Shown: in pieces, positions 1 through 9,480 of the stretch
Layout: every line of letters starts with the position of its first letter
Numbering within the stretch: position 1 is the stretch's first letter
DNA from: Rhodanobacteraceae bacterium
GTDB lineage: Bacteria; Pseudomonadota; Gammaproteobacteria; Xanthomonadales; Rhodanobacteraceae
NCBI GenBank assembly: GCA_025924775.1
Contig: JAICHS010000032.1
Coordinates: 1-14,890, forward strand
Length of the DNA stretch: 14,890 nucleotides
Direction of reading: 5' to 3'
Notes under the pieces: model-generated
Seen by the model: the letters and a program-made list of their open reading frames with translations, nothing else
What the model was told of the DNA's origin: nothing
Databases searched by the model: none
Translations under genes and position numbers: made by a program

Positions 1-561
1 ATCGACGTCCTTGATCGCGCTCGCCGTGTATTGGTACAGCTTGAAGTAATCGGCCTGCTTACCCTTCCAGAACGCGTCGAGGTTGGGCTCGTTCCAGACC
101 TCGAAGTACCACGAACGCACTTCGTCGATGCCGTAGCGCTCGACCCAGTGCTTGACCAGGCGCGTGATCAGGTCGGCCCACTTGGCGTAGTCGCGCGGCG
201 GCGTGACGTTGGCCTTGTAGAAGAACACGATATCGCCGCCGGTCTGCAGCGCGGTCGGCATGAACGACAGTTCCACGAACGGCTTCATCCCGATCGAGAC
301 CAGGAAATCAAAGATCTGGTCGGTGTTGAAAAACGAGTACAGGTCCCTGTCCATCTCGATCAGGTAGGTGCACAGCTCGTCGTTCAGGAGGCCGTGGAAG
401 CGCACGTAGCGCACCCCGAGTTCGGCGTGGGTCTTGCGCATCTGCGCCTGCCAGTCGGCGCGCAACGCGAGCGCCGCGCGGCCGCTGCCCACGGTGTGGC
501 TCCAGACGTGGGCCAGTTCGCTCCCGGGGGCGTCGAGGTTGGTGGTGAACGTGGTGGTCAT
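1..561 (-). CDS. Glycoside hydrolase family 39 (beta-xylosidase-like), 5' part only
   Basis: The first 187 codons of a GH39 enzyme are visible; the gene continues past the left edge. The family consists of retaining beta-xylosidases and related hydrolases with a TIM-barrel fold, usually around 500 residues. Seen here: a beta-strand with RYVRFHGLLND near residues 51-61, VELSFMP near 97-102, and the signature EVWNEPN at 154-160. Glu158 in NEP matches the acid/base Glu160 of Thermoanaerobacterium XynB in position and context. The nucleophile Glu expected near residue 275 lies outside the window. No signal peptide is visible, so the enzyme is probably cytoplasmic. The ATG at 561 is supported by AAGGA 8 bases upstream. 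It follows the cyclic glucan synthase gene by 55 bp on the same strand with no visible terminator, so co-transcription is likely. Its substrate is unknown; xylosidase activity is a family-level guess. Confidence 0.88.
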   Translation of the reverse strand, partial: MTTTFTTNLDAPGSELAHVWSHTVGSGRAALALRADWQAQMRKTHAELGVRYVRFHGLLNDELCTYLIEMDRDLYSFFNTDQIFDFLVSIGMKPFVELSFMPTALQTGGDIVFFYKANVTPPRDYAKWADLITRLVKHWVERYGIDEVRSWYFEVWNEPNLDAFWKGKQADYFKLYQYTASAIKDVD

Positions 562-569
562 GCGGCGCT

Positions 570-574
570 TCCTT
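570..574 (-). promoter_or_regulatory. Ribosome binding site of the GH39 gene
   Basis: On the minus strand this reads AAGGA, followed by 8 bases and then the ATG at 561-559. It fixes the GH39 start and shows that the gene has its own translation signal despite following the glucan synthase gene closely. Confidence 0.6.
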
Positions 575-616
575 CGCTCAAACCGGAAATCTTCCCGATG
601 GGCCGTGAGCGTGGCG

Positions 617-3600
617 TCAACGCGGATCCACCGGAAACGCGGCGTCGGCCGCCACGGCGGTCGGCGGGACGGTCTTGCCGAAGCGCACCCGCACCGCGTG
701 GGGGTGGCCGTCATCGACCAGTGTGATCGCGTGGTCCGCTTGCGGGACGCCGTCCACGCTGACTTCGGCGACGCCGGCGTCGCCCGTCTGGCGCGCGAAC
801 TCGATGCGGTAGTGGGTGCTGCCGTGGCGCCAGTCGGCGGACCAGTGCCGCCAGTCATCGGGTACGCGCGGCTCGATGTGCAGGCGGTCGCCTTCGCGGC
901 GCAGGCCCAGCAATGATTCGGTGAGCAGCCGGTACATCCAGCCGGCCGAGCCGGTGTACCAGCTCCAGCCACCGCGCCCGACGTGAGCCTCGGCCGCGTA
1001 CACGTCCGCGGCGACGGCGTAGGGCTCCAGCCGGTAGCGTCGCGCGGCGGCGGAGTCGGTCGTGTGGTTGACCGGGTTCAGCATGTGCGCGATGCGCCAC
1101 GCGTCGTCGGTGCGTCCGAGTTGCGCCAGCGCCATCGCCACCCACACCGCGGCGTGGGTGTACTGGCCGCCGTTTTCGCGCACGCCCGGCACGTAGCCTT
1201 TGATGTAGCCCGGATCGAGCGGCGTGCGGTCGAATGGTGGCGTGAACAGTTTCACGATGCCCGCGGCCGGGTCGACCAGTTGCGAGAGCACCGCGTCCAT
1301 GGCGCGTTCGCTGCGCGCGCGGTCGCCAAGCTTGGCCAGCACCGACCAGCTTTGCGGCAGCGAGTCGATCCGGCATTCCTCGCTGCGCGCGGAGCCGATC
1401 GCGACGCCGTCGTCGTTCCACGCCCGCAGGTACCAGTCGCCGTCCCAGGCGTGGCGCTGCAGCATGGCCTTGAGCTCGGTTGCGGTGGAGGCAAGGTCGC
1501 GGGCGGCCACGGCATCGCCGCGCAGATCCGCCAGCGGCACGCAGCGCGCGAGCACGTCGGTGAGGAACATGCCCAGCCATACGCTTTCGCCGCGGCCGTG
1601 GAGGCCCAGCCGGTTCATCCCGTCGTTCCAGTCGCCGCCGCCCATCAACGGCAGGCCGTGCGCGCCGAAGCGGAGCGCGTGGCGGATCGCGCGCAGGCAG
1701 TGTTCGTACAGGCTCGCCGACTCGCCGGTGACGCGTACGTCCTCGTACACCGATTCCTCGTCGGCGGCGAGCGCGCGGCCTTCCAGGAACGGCGTGCATT
1801 CGTCCAGCACCGCGGTGTCGCCAGTGACGCGCACGTATTCGGCCGTGCACCACGGCAGCCACAACAGGTCGTCGGTGATGCGCGTGCGCACGCCCTTGCC
1901 CGTGGGCGGATGCCACCAATGCTGCACGTCGCCTTCGCGGAACTGGTGGCGCGCCGAACGCAGCAGTTGCGCGCGTGCGAGCTCAGGGGCGAGGTGCAAG
2001 AGCGCCATCGCATCCTGCAGCTGGTCGCGAAAGCCCCAGGCGCCGCCCGACTGGTAGTAGCCGCTGCGCGCGAGCAGGCGCGAAGCCAGCACCTGGTACG
2101 GCAACCAGCCGTTCACCAGCAGGTTGGTGGCAACGTCCGGCGTGCGCACGCGCAGCTGCGACAGTGTGGCGTGCCAATGGCCGCGCACGCGTTCCAATTC
2201 GGTGCGCGCGGCGTCGCAGTCCGCAAACGTTTTCAGCAGGTCGCGTGCCTGCATGGCACTGGCGGCGGCGCCGAGCACTACCACCAGTTCCAGCTCTTCG
2301 CCCGGCGCCAGTTCGAACGTGGTGCGCTGCGCGGAGCAGGCGTCGAACCCGACGCCGGCGTTGCCGTCGAGTTCCTCTGCACGCATCCCGAGCGGCGCGG
2401 CGAGGCTGCGGTTGCGTCCGATGAACGCGCGGCGGTCGCAGGTGAACTCCGGCTGTGCGACGCACAGGCGGTGGAACGCGACGCGCGAGGCGAACACGTC
2501 GTGGTACGGGTTCTGCGCGAACACCGCGCCCGCGGCGGCATCGAATTCGGTGCGCACGTGGCGGCCGGCACGTTCCCGATGCTCGCCCAGGACCCATTCG
2601 ACGTAACTCGTGAGCGACAGCGTACGTGGTTCCGTACCCTTGTTGATGAGTTTCACCAGCGTGAGTTTCAGCGGCGCCGCGTGGGCGACAAACACGCTGG
2701 TTTCGCTGTAGAGGTCGGCGTGCGCGTGTTCGTAGCGGCTGTAGCCGAAACCATGGCAGGTACGGTAGGCATCGCCGCTGGGTGTCGGTTGCGCGGTCGG
2801 CGACCAGTATTCGCCGGTTTCCTCGTCACGCAGCCACAGCGCCTCGCCGCTGGCATCGCGCAGCGGGTCGTTGTACCAGGGCGTCAGGCGGAACTCGTGG
2901 GCATTCTCGGCGAACGTATAGGCGCCACCGGATTCGCTGACCACGCTGCCGAAGTCAGCATTCGCCAGCACGTTGCACCACGGCGCCGGGGTTGCGTGCG
3001 TGCCGTCCAGCCAGATGGTGTATTCGCCGCCGTCGTTGCGGAACCCGCCTACGCCGTTGGCAGCCAGCAGGTCGTCGCCCGGCGGCTGCAGCGCGTAACT
3101 GGCAGGTTGCGGCTTGCGGCGCACCAGCAGGGCGGGCCGCGGCGCCGCGCCGTCCACCGGGTACAGGCGCGCGATCTGGTCGCGCAGGCGACCTTCGTCG
3201 CCCGAGAACACGCAGCGCGCCGCGGCCAGCATCAGGGCGCGGTCGGGCGCGGGCAGGTGCTCGATGCGCCACGCGAACATGCGCCCGCGGCCTTGGCCGC
3301 CGCGCGCCTCGGCGCCGGATTCGATCAGATACAGGATGTGTTCCTGCAATTCCTGCCGGTAGCCCGACAGCTCCTCGTTCCAGATCAGAAGGTCGGCGTC
3401 CATGCCGCTCATCTGCCAGAAGCCGTGGGCCTGGATGAGGTGCCGCACCAGGTCGATCTGGCTGGCGTTGGCGATGCGCGCCAGCACGATCGGCAGGTCG
3501 CCCGAAATGCCGTGCTTCCACAGCGCGGACTGCGAGGGCAGCGCGGCGTCGGAAACGTTGCGCGCGGCGATCGGGCCGTACATCAGCGTGCTGGCGAGGT

Positions 3601-6600
3601 GGTCGTAGCGCTGCGCCTCGACGGCAGTCATGTTGAGCTGCTGCAGCGTCACCTGTTCGTGGGTCCAGGCCAGTTGGAACACGCGCTGGTGCAGGTGGCG
3701 TTCGCGGTATTTGCGGGCCAACGCCAGCGCCGCGGCGCGGTCGGGCGCGACGCCGGTCAGGATGTCGATGCCGGCGGTGTGGCCGGGCAGGATGCGGATG
3801 CACCGGCGCAACGAGACGATCGGATCGAGCACCGCGCCGGTGCGTCCGGGACCGGGCGTTTCGGCGGCGAGGGCGTGCGCGTCGGCGAGCCCGCGCAGGC
3901 GGCCGAGGAAGGCCTCGCGATCGGTCTCGAAGCTGCCCTCGCCGATGATGCCGCCGCGGGTGGTCATCTGGTGCAGCAGCCACGGGTGGTGTTCGTCCGG
4001 GCTGCGCGGCCGGCGCGAAACCAGCAACACGTCCAGGTCGGGCACGGCTTCGGTTTCAAGGAACAGCTTGCTGAAGACCGGGTGCGCCGCGTCCGCGTCG
4101 GGCGTCGCCAGCACCGGCTCGGCGTAGCTGATGACGTCGATGGTGCGCGCCTTGCCGGTGTGGTTGGTCAGCCGCAGGCGGCGCAGCTCGATGTCGTCTT
4201 CGGCCGAAACCGCCACCAGCAGTTCGCTGGCGATACCGTTGTCGTCGCGGTGGAATTCCGCGCGCGCCTGCGAGAAGGTCGCGCGGCAGCTGCCGTTGGC
4301 GTCGCCCAGTGGCTGGTACGTGGCCGACCATGCCTTGCCGGAATCGGCATCGCGCAGGCAAATGAACGTGCCTTGGTCGTCGCGGGTGGCGTCGCCGCGC
4401 CAGCGGGTGACCGCGAGCCCGCGCCAGTGGCTGTAGCCCGCGCCGGTTTGCGTGAGCATCACGTGGTAATTGCCGTTGGACAGCAGGTGCGCCTCCGGCA
4501 GCGGCGAATCCATGCGCGCGATCTCGCGGATTTCGGCGTGCACGCGCGCGCGGGTCTGGCGCGGCTGCTCGACGTCCAGGGTGGCGGGATGGCGCGGGCG
4601 CGCCTCGGGAACCTTTTCACGCAACAGCAGCTCGTAGGCGGCGAACATCGGCTCGCGCGCGAAGCGGCGCTGCATCGGCTGGCGGTTCAGCAGCGAGGAC
4701 AGCGCCAGGAAGCTCATGCCGTGGTGGTGTGCCATCCAGCTTTTCACCAGCGCGAAATCCTCGCCTTCGCTGACGCGTCCGGCGGTGTAGTCGAGCGCTT
4801 CGTAGAAGCCGTAGCGGGTCAGCGCGCCGAGCGCCGCGAGGTGTTCCAGGTTGTCGCAGGCGGCGGGCGCATCGACCATCAAGGCCATCACCGTCGCGTA
4901 GGGCGCTACCACCAGGTCCTCGCCCAGCCCGCGTTTCAGGCCCAGTCCCGGCACGCCGAACGCGCGGTACTGGTAGGTCAGGTTGGCGTCGGTCGCGTTG
5001 TAGGCCGATTCCGAAACGCCCCATGGCACCTGTTGCTGCGAGCCGTAGCGGATCTGGCGCGCCACCGCGGCATCGCAGGTGTCCTCGATCAGGGTGCCGT
5101 GGTGGACCGGCATCAGGAGGTTCGGCATCAGGTACTCGAACATCGAGCCCGACCACGACACCAGCGCCGGGCGTCCCGCGGCGATGGTCAGCAGCCGGCC
5201 CAGCTTGAACCAGTGCGAGGGCGGCACCTGGCCCTGCGCGATCGCGACGTAGGAGAGGATGCGCGCCTCGGATGCCAGCAGGTCGTAGCGGCCGGCGTCA
5301 CGTTTGTCGCGTTCGACGTCGTAGCCGATGGTGAACTGTTCGCGTTGTTTGTCCCACAGGAACGCCAGGTCCATCGTCGCGCGTTCGCGGCAGGCCGCGG
5401 CCTGCGCGCGTGCGTCGTCCCGGCGGCGGTTGAGGGTCGCGCGCATTTCGGCCAGCGCCGCGCACAGGTCGGGGGCGCCGCCGTCGTTTCCAGCCGCGAG
5501 CCGCGCCGGGATGGTGTCGGCCAGGGCCAGTGCGCGCCGCAGCGTCGGGTTGCGTTCCAGTTCCGCCAGCAGCGCGCGGGTGGTGGCGTCATCGCTGCCG
5601 GAATCGCCCAGCGCCAGCCACGGCGCCAGGGCATCCAGCTCCTCGCAGGCGGCCGCGGCCTGGCTTGCCAAGGCCGCACTCCACGCGGCGAATTCACCCG
5701 CGATGCCGTTGTCGGCCCCCAGTTGCGACAGGCGCCCGGCTTCGGTGTCGATGCGGGCCAGCAATCCGTGCAGCACCGGCAGCGCGTCCGCGTTCGCGAC
5801 CGCGTCGGTGACGAGCGTGTCCAGCTCGTTCAAGGTGGCCGCCAATGCCAGGTTGGCGTGCGGATCGGCCGCATCGACGCCGGGCAGCAGTTCGCCCAGG
5901 ATGCGCGTGGTGTCGCGCAGGCCGCTGCCCAGCGTGCGCGACACCAGCGGTTCGTCGTCGGTGTGCTCCAGTGCGTTGGCCAGCACCAGCAGGCAGCCCA
6001 TCAAGTTGCCCGAGTCTACGCTGGAGACGTAGCGTGGCGGCAGCGGTTGCAGGGTCTGCGTGTCGTACCAGTTGTAGAAGTGGCCGCGGTGGCGCGGCAG
6101 CTGGTGCAGCGTGTCCAGCATGGCCGCGGTGCGCGCGAGCAGGCCGCCGGGCGTCAGGTAGCCGAAATCGCAGGCGGTCAAATTGGCCAGCAGCGCCATG
6201 CCGATGTTGGTGGGCGAGGTGCGGTGCGCGACCTGTTCGGCCGGAAACACCTGGCAGTTGTCGGGCGGCAGCCAGTTTTCGTCCGCGCCGGCGAAGGTTT
6301 CGAACCACAGCCATACGCGGCGGGCGACGCCGTGCAGGAACGCGCGCTGGGTCGTGTCCAGCGGCAGCGGCGGGCGCGGCGGGGTGCGGCTGATCAGCCA
6401 CGCGATCACGGGCGCCGCGAACCACAGCACCAGGAACACCGCCGCCGCCGGCAGGGAGGCCAGCGCGTGCATGCCGATCACGACCCCCGCGATCGCTGCG
6501 GTGGCGGGCGCCACCCACATCAGGCGCAGGTAGCCAGGAAGGCTGGAGGCCGCGCCGCGCATCGCGTCGGTCATCGGCGTCCATTCCAGCAAATGCTTGC

Positions 6601-9382
6601 GGGTGAACAGCAGGCGTCCGGCGCTGCGCGTGATCGCATCGAGGTTCAGCATGGCCTCGAACGGCAACGTCGCGATCGCGAACAGCTCGCGCAACAGCAC
6701 GTCGCGGATGCCGCGCCAGGTGTTGCGCCAGCGGCGCGGCGGCACGCGCAGCCACGCATTGCGCAGCACCTGCGCGAACGCAGTCAGGATGGACGGCCCC
6801 AGCAGGAATGCCACCAGCACCAGCGTCCAGTAATCGGGTACGTCGCCGAGCACCCAGCTGCGCAGCAGCAGCACCAGCATCGCCAACGGCACCAGCCCGC
6901 GCCTGAGGTTGTCGAGGATTTTCCAGCGGTGGTGTGCCTTCAAGGTGTTGCGCAGGCCACGCCGGCGCGGGCCCGGCACGATCGGCAACAGCCACTGCAC
7001 GATCTGCCAGTCGCCACGCGTCCAGCGATGGCGGCGGCGCACGTCCACCGAATAGCGGTTGGGCTGGTGTTCGATCAGCTCGATATCGCTGACCAGCCCG
7101 GTGCGTGCGTACGAACCTTCCAGCAGGTCGTGCGACAGGATCAGGTCGTTGGGGAAGCGGGTGCCGACCGAACGGTTGAACGCGTCGATGTCGTAGATGC
7201 CCTTGCCGACGAAGGAGGCTTCGCCGAACAGGTCCTGGTACACGTCCGACACCGCGCGCGTGTACGGGTCGAGCCCGGTGGCGTCACTGAACAGGCGTGC
7301 GAAGCGGCTGGGCCGCGTGCTGCCGAACGTCACCGAGATGCGCGGCTGCAGCAGCCCGTAGCCCGCGATCACGCGCCGCGAGCCCTTGCTGAACCACGGA
7401 CGGTTCAGCGGATGCGCCATGGTTTCGACCAGCTTGCGCGCGGCCTCCGGCGGCAACTGGGTGTCGGCGTCCAGGGTGATCACGTAGCGCGTCGTCTGCA
7501 GGGCGGCAACGTCCCCGACGGTCACGCTGAAGGCGCGCTCGGGACGGGTGCCGCGCAGCACGCGGTTCAAGTCGCCCAGCTTGCCGCGCTTGCGCTCGAA
7601 GCCCATCCATACCGACTGCCGCGGGTTCCACTCGCGCGGCCGGTGGAACAGATGGAAGCGCGTGCTGCCCGGCAACGGGTACTTCGCGTTGAGCCGGTCG
7701 ATGCCGGAGGTCGCGGCGGCCAGCAACGCGCTGTCGCCGGGCATGTCGCGTTCCGGGGCGTCCGGGAAATCCGTCAGCAACGCATAGTGCATGTTCGGAT
7801 CGCGGTTGCCGAGGTAGCGGATTTCCAGCGCATCCAGTTGTTCGGCGAGGCCCTGCGGGCTGCCCAGCAGCCACGGCACCACCACCAGCGTGCGGCATTC
7901 GTCGGGAATGCCGCCGGAAAACGACATGCGCGGCAGCAGGCGCGCGGGCACCAGCATGCCCAGCAGCCAGTTCACGATCGCCACCGCGGGTTGGCTGGCG
8001 GCAATGAACACCGCGGCCAGCAACACGAAGTCGGACGCCAGCGGCATCGCGCCGAAGTACCAGTGGCGGCCGGTCGCGACCAATACGGTAATCAGCAGGC
8101 TGGTGCCGAGGATGCTGCCAAGGTAGGTCGCGGAGGGCCAACGGCGCAGGCCCTCCGCGATGCGGAATTCCGCGGGAGCGCGCGCACCCAGTGCGTGCGC
8201 GAAGGTGGCGGCCCCCGCGCCGATCAGGAAATAACCGACGTGGCGGCGGCGTGGATCGGCGCCGGGCGCACAACCCCGCTGCGCCAGTTCCAGCGCGCGT
8301 TGCGCCACGTCCACTTCGGCCCGACCGCTGCGCAGGGCCAGCACTTCCACCGCGTGGCGGTAGCGCCCGCGCGTCGCGAAGTCCATGCCGGCGTAGGCGC
8401 CAGCCGGATCCTGGCCCAGGATCCGGTCGACCTTGCCGACGCGTTCCAGCAGTTCCGACCAGTTGTACTCGCCGATGCGGCGCAGGCTGTTGATGCGGTT
8501 GGCGATGGAAACCTGGTCCGCGGCCTGTGCGCGGGACTCGTCGTCGATCACGCGCGACACGCTGGTGCCGCGCTGTTCCAGCTGCTGCTCGGCGAACGTG
8601 AGCGCGAGCTTCAGCGACGGGTGCTTGCCCTCGAGCAGGCGGTAGAACTCGGCCGCGAACGCGGGCGACGCGAACAGGTCGGTGCGTGCCATTTCCGCGA
8701 CGTTGACCAGCATGTCGTTGGGCGCGCGCGTGGCGACGCCGATCAGGCGTTCGGCCCATGCCTCGGCGTTGGAGTAAGCCTGCATGCGCCGCGTGATCGC
8801 GGTGGCCGCGTCGGCCAGGCCTTCCACCAATGCCACCCGCACCAGTACCGGCAGCGTCCACAGCTCGACCAGTTCGAAGGTTGCGTGCGACTGGTAGTCG
8901 TCGAGGTAGCGCTCGACCGCTTCGGGTTCGACGTTGCCGTCAAGTTGCGCGATGCATGCGTGCAACACCCGCAGCATCCGCGGCACCACCCGGCCGTCGA
9001 CGTCGCCGCGCGGCAGCCGCTTCCATACGTTCGCGGGCAGCGCCTCGCGCACTTCCCGGATCTCGTTGCGCACCAGGTAGACGTTGTCGATCAGCCATTC
9101 GGCCGCGGGTTCGACGCGGCGATTGTCGATGGCCGCGGTGCGTGCAACCGCATAGGCGTGGCGCAAGCTGCGGTCGTGTGCAGCCAGCGCCTTGTCCAGG
9201 TCGAACGCGGCAGCGCGTGCGAGGTGCGCGTGCTCACGCGCCAGCGCAGCGGCCGGAACGGGCCGCGACGCGGGATTCTGCGGGTGCTTCGATGGCGGCT
9301 CCTGCGGGGCGCGCCGCGGGCGTGCCGCCGACCCAGGCCGGAGCCTGCGAAGCCAGGTTTGTGGGCGATGGTTGCGCGGCAC
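617..9382 (-). CDS. ndvB: Cyclic beta-1,2-glucan synthase (NdvB/ChvB type)
   Basis: This is a giant inner-membrane enzyme of 2921 residues, the usual size for ChvB/NdvB/Cgs. In the family a GT84 domain builds a protein-bound beta-1,2-glucan from UDP-glucose, a middle domain (Pfam glycoamylase, reported as a GH189 cyclase) closes the ring, and a GH94 part trims chains by phosphorolysis. Seen here: membrane segments near 380-478; GT84 with DAD at 638-640 and an RW..GDWQ motif at 786-793; membrane segments near 828-996; glycoamylase domain with SWSGSMFEY near 1409-1417, followed by PWGVSES and YQYRAFG; two GH94-type sugar-binding repeats near 1600-1760 and 2130-2270; and the GH94 catalytic motif GGGDWNDG around 2584. 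All key motifs look intact. The start is uncertain: GTG at 9382 lies four codons after an in-frame TGA and lacks a good Shine-Dalgarno. The first 45 or so residues are Arg/Pro/Ala-rich and may not be translated. Product linkage is inferred from family. Confidence 0.93.
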   Translation of the reverse strand: MPRNHRPQTWLRRLRPGSAARPRRAPQEPPSKHPQNPASRPVPAAALAREHAHLARAAAFDLDKALAAHDRSLRHAYAVARTAAIDNRRVEPAAEWLIDNVYLVRNEIREVREALPANVWKRLPRGDVDGRVVPRMLRVLHACIAQLDGNVEPEAVERYLDDYQSHATFELVELWTLPVLVRVALVEGLADAATAITRRMQAYSNAEAWAERLIGVATRAPNDMLVNVAEMARTDLFASPAFAAEFYRLLEGKHPSLKLALTFAEQQLEQRGTSVSRVIDDESRAQAADQVSIANRINSLRRIGEYNWSELLERVGKVDRILGQDPAGAYAGMDFATRGRYRHAVEVLALRSGRAEVDVAQRALELAQRGCAPGADPRRRHVGYFLIGAGAATFAHALGARAPAEFRIAEGLRRWPSATYLGSILGTSLLITVLVATGRHWYFGAMPLASDFVLLAAVFIAASQPAVAIVNWLLGMLVPARLLPRMSFSGGIPDECRTLVVVPWLLGSPQGLAEQLDALEIRYLGNRDPNMHYALLTDFPDAPERDMPGDSALLAAATSGIDRLNAKYPLPGSTRFHLFHRPREWNPRQSVWMGFERKRGKLGDLNRVLRGTRPERAFSVTVGDVAALQTTRYVITLDADTQLPPEAARKLVETMAHPLNRPWFSKGSRRVIAGYGLLQPRISVTFGSTRPSRFARLFSDATGLDPYTRAVSDVYQDLFGEASFVGKGIYDIDAFNRSVGTRFPNDLILSHDLLEGSYARTGLVSDIELIEHQPNRYSVDVRRRHRWTRGDWQIVQWLLPIVPGPRRRGLRNTLKAHHRWKILDNLRRGLVPLAMLVLLLRSWVLGDVPDYWTLVLVAFLLGPSILTAFAQVLRNAWLRVPPRRWRNTWRGIRDVLLRELFAIATLPFEAMLNLDAITRSAGRLLFTRKHLLEWTPMTDAMRGAASSLPGYLRLMWVAPATAAIAGVVIGMHALASLPAAAVFLVLWFAAPVIAWLISRTPPRPPLPLDTTQRAFLHGVARRVWLWFETFAGADENWLPPDNCQVFPAEQVAHRTSPTNIGMALLANLTACDFGYLTPGGLLARTAAMLDTLHQLPRHRGHFYNWYDTQTLQPLPPRYVSSVDSGNLMGCLLVLANALEHTDDEPLVSRTLGSGLRDTTRILGELLPGVDAADPHANLALAATLNELDTLVTDAVANADALPVLHGLLARIDTEAGRLSQLGADNGIAGEFAAWSAALASQAAAACEELDALAPWLALGDSGSDDATTRALLAELERNPTLRRALALADTIPARLAAGNDGGAPDLCAALAEMRATLNRRRDDARAQAAACRERATMDLAFLWDKQREQFTIGYDVERDKRDAGRYDLLASEARILSYVAIAQGQVPPSHWFKLGRLLTIAAGRPALVSWSGSMFEYLMPNLLMPVHHGTLIEDTCDAAVARQIRYGSQQQVPWGVSESAYNATDANLTYQYRAFGVPGLGLKRGLGEDLVVAPYATVMALMVDAPAACDNLEHLAALGALTRYGFYEALDYTAGRVSEGEDFALVKSWMAHHHGMSFLALSSLLNRQPMQRRFAREPMFAAYELLLREKVPEARPRHPATLDVEQPRQTRARVHAEIREIARMDSPLPEAHLLSNGNYHVMLTQTGAGYSHWRGLAVTRWRGDATRDDQGTFICLRDADSGKAWSATYQPLGDANGSCRATFSQARAEFHRDDNGIASELLVAVSAEDDIELRRLRLTNHTGKARTIDVISYAEPVLATPDADAAHPVFSKLFLETEAVPDLDVLLVSRRPRSPDEHHPWLLHQMTTRGGIIGEGSFETDREAFLGRLRGLADAHALAAETPGPGRTGAVLDPIVSLRRCIRILPGHTAGIDILTGVAPDRAAALALARKYRERHLHQRVFQLAWTHEQVTLQQLNMTAVEAQRYDHLASTLMYGPIAARNVSDAALPSQSALWKHGISGDLPIVLARIANASQIDLVRHLIQAHGFWQMSGMDADLLIWNEELSGYRQELQEHILYLIESGAEARGGQGRGRMFAWRIEHLPAPDRALMLAAARCVFSGDEGRLRDQIARLYPVDGAAPRPALLVRRKPQPASYALQPPGDDLLAANGVGGFRNDGGEYTIWLDGTHATPAPWCNVLANADFGSVVSESGGAYTFAENAHEFRLTPWYNDPLRDASGEALWLRDEETGEYWSPTAQPTPSGDAYRTCHGFGYSRYEHAHADLYSETSVFVAHAAPLKLTLVKLINKGTEPRTLSLTSYVEWVLGEHRERAGRHVRTEFDAAAGAVFAQNPYHDVFASRVAFHRLCVAQPEFTCDRRAFIGRNRSLAAPLGMRAEELDGNAGVGFDACSAQRTTFELAPGEELELVVVLGAAASAMQARDLLKTFADCDAARTELERVRGHWHATLSQLRVRTPDVATNLLVNGWLPYQVLASRLLARSGYYQSGGAWGFRDQLQDAMALLHLAPELARAQLLRSARHQFREGDVQHWWHPPTGKGVRTRITDDLLWLPWCTAEYVRVTGDTAVLDECTPFLEGRALAADEESVYEDVRVTGESASLYEHCLRAIRHALRFGAHGLPLMGGGDWNDGMNRLGLHGRGESVWLGMFLTDVLARCVPLADLRGDAVAARDLASTATELKAMLQRHAWDGDWYLRAWNDDGVAIGSARSEECRIDSLPQSWSVLAKLGDRARSERAMDAVLSQLVDPAAGIVKLFTPPFDRTPLDPGYIKGYVPGVRENGGQYTHAAVWVAMALAQLGRTDDAWRIAHMLNPVNHTTDSAAARRYRLEPYAVAADVYAAEAHVGRGGWSWYTGSAGWMYRLLTESLLGLRREGDRLHIEPRVPDDWRHWSADWRHGSTHYRIEFARQTGDAGVAEVSVDGVPQADHAITLVDDGHPHAVRVRFGKTVPPTAVAADAAFPVDPR

Positions 9383-9480
9383 CTCGTGCGGTCACTCGTA
9401 GTGCGAAATGCCTGATGTTAGCGAGTTGGAAGTTGTTTCCGCGTTCAGGTGCCGGTCGTGGCCGCATCGGAACGCGCCGA
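9383..9480. other. Intergenic region between the GMC remnant and the glucan synthase gene
   Basis: These 98 bp must carry any local promoter of the glucan synthase gene (minus strand) if that gene is not transcribed through from the GMC remnant. A TAACAT on the minus strand resembles a -10 box, but no matching -35 is seen at proper spacing. No convincing terminator hairpin with a T-run was found for the GMC remnant. Confidence 0.5.

Noticed and set aside
983..9415. A plus-strand frame open for 8.4 kb (2810 codons) lying antisense to almost the whole glucan synthase gene
   Set aside because: The translation is rich in Arg, Gly, Ala, Val, His and Gln with no recognisable domain. It is what a high-GC gene yields on the complementary strand, where stop codons become rare; the minus-strand frame carries every family motif.
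9383..9480. Possible promoter (TAACAT) for the glucan synthase gene
   Set aside because: It matches the -10 consensus at only four of six positions and has no acceptable -35 at 16-18 bases, so it is not called as a feature.
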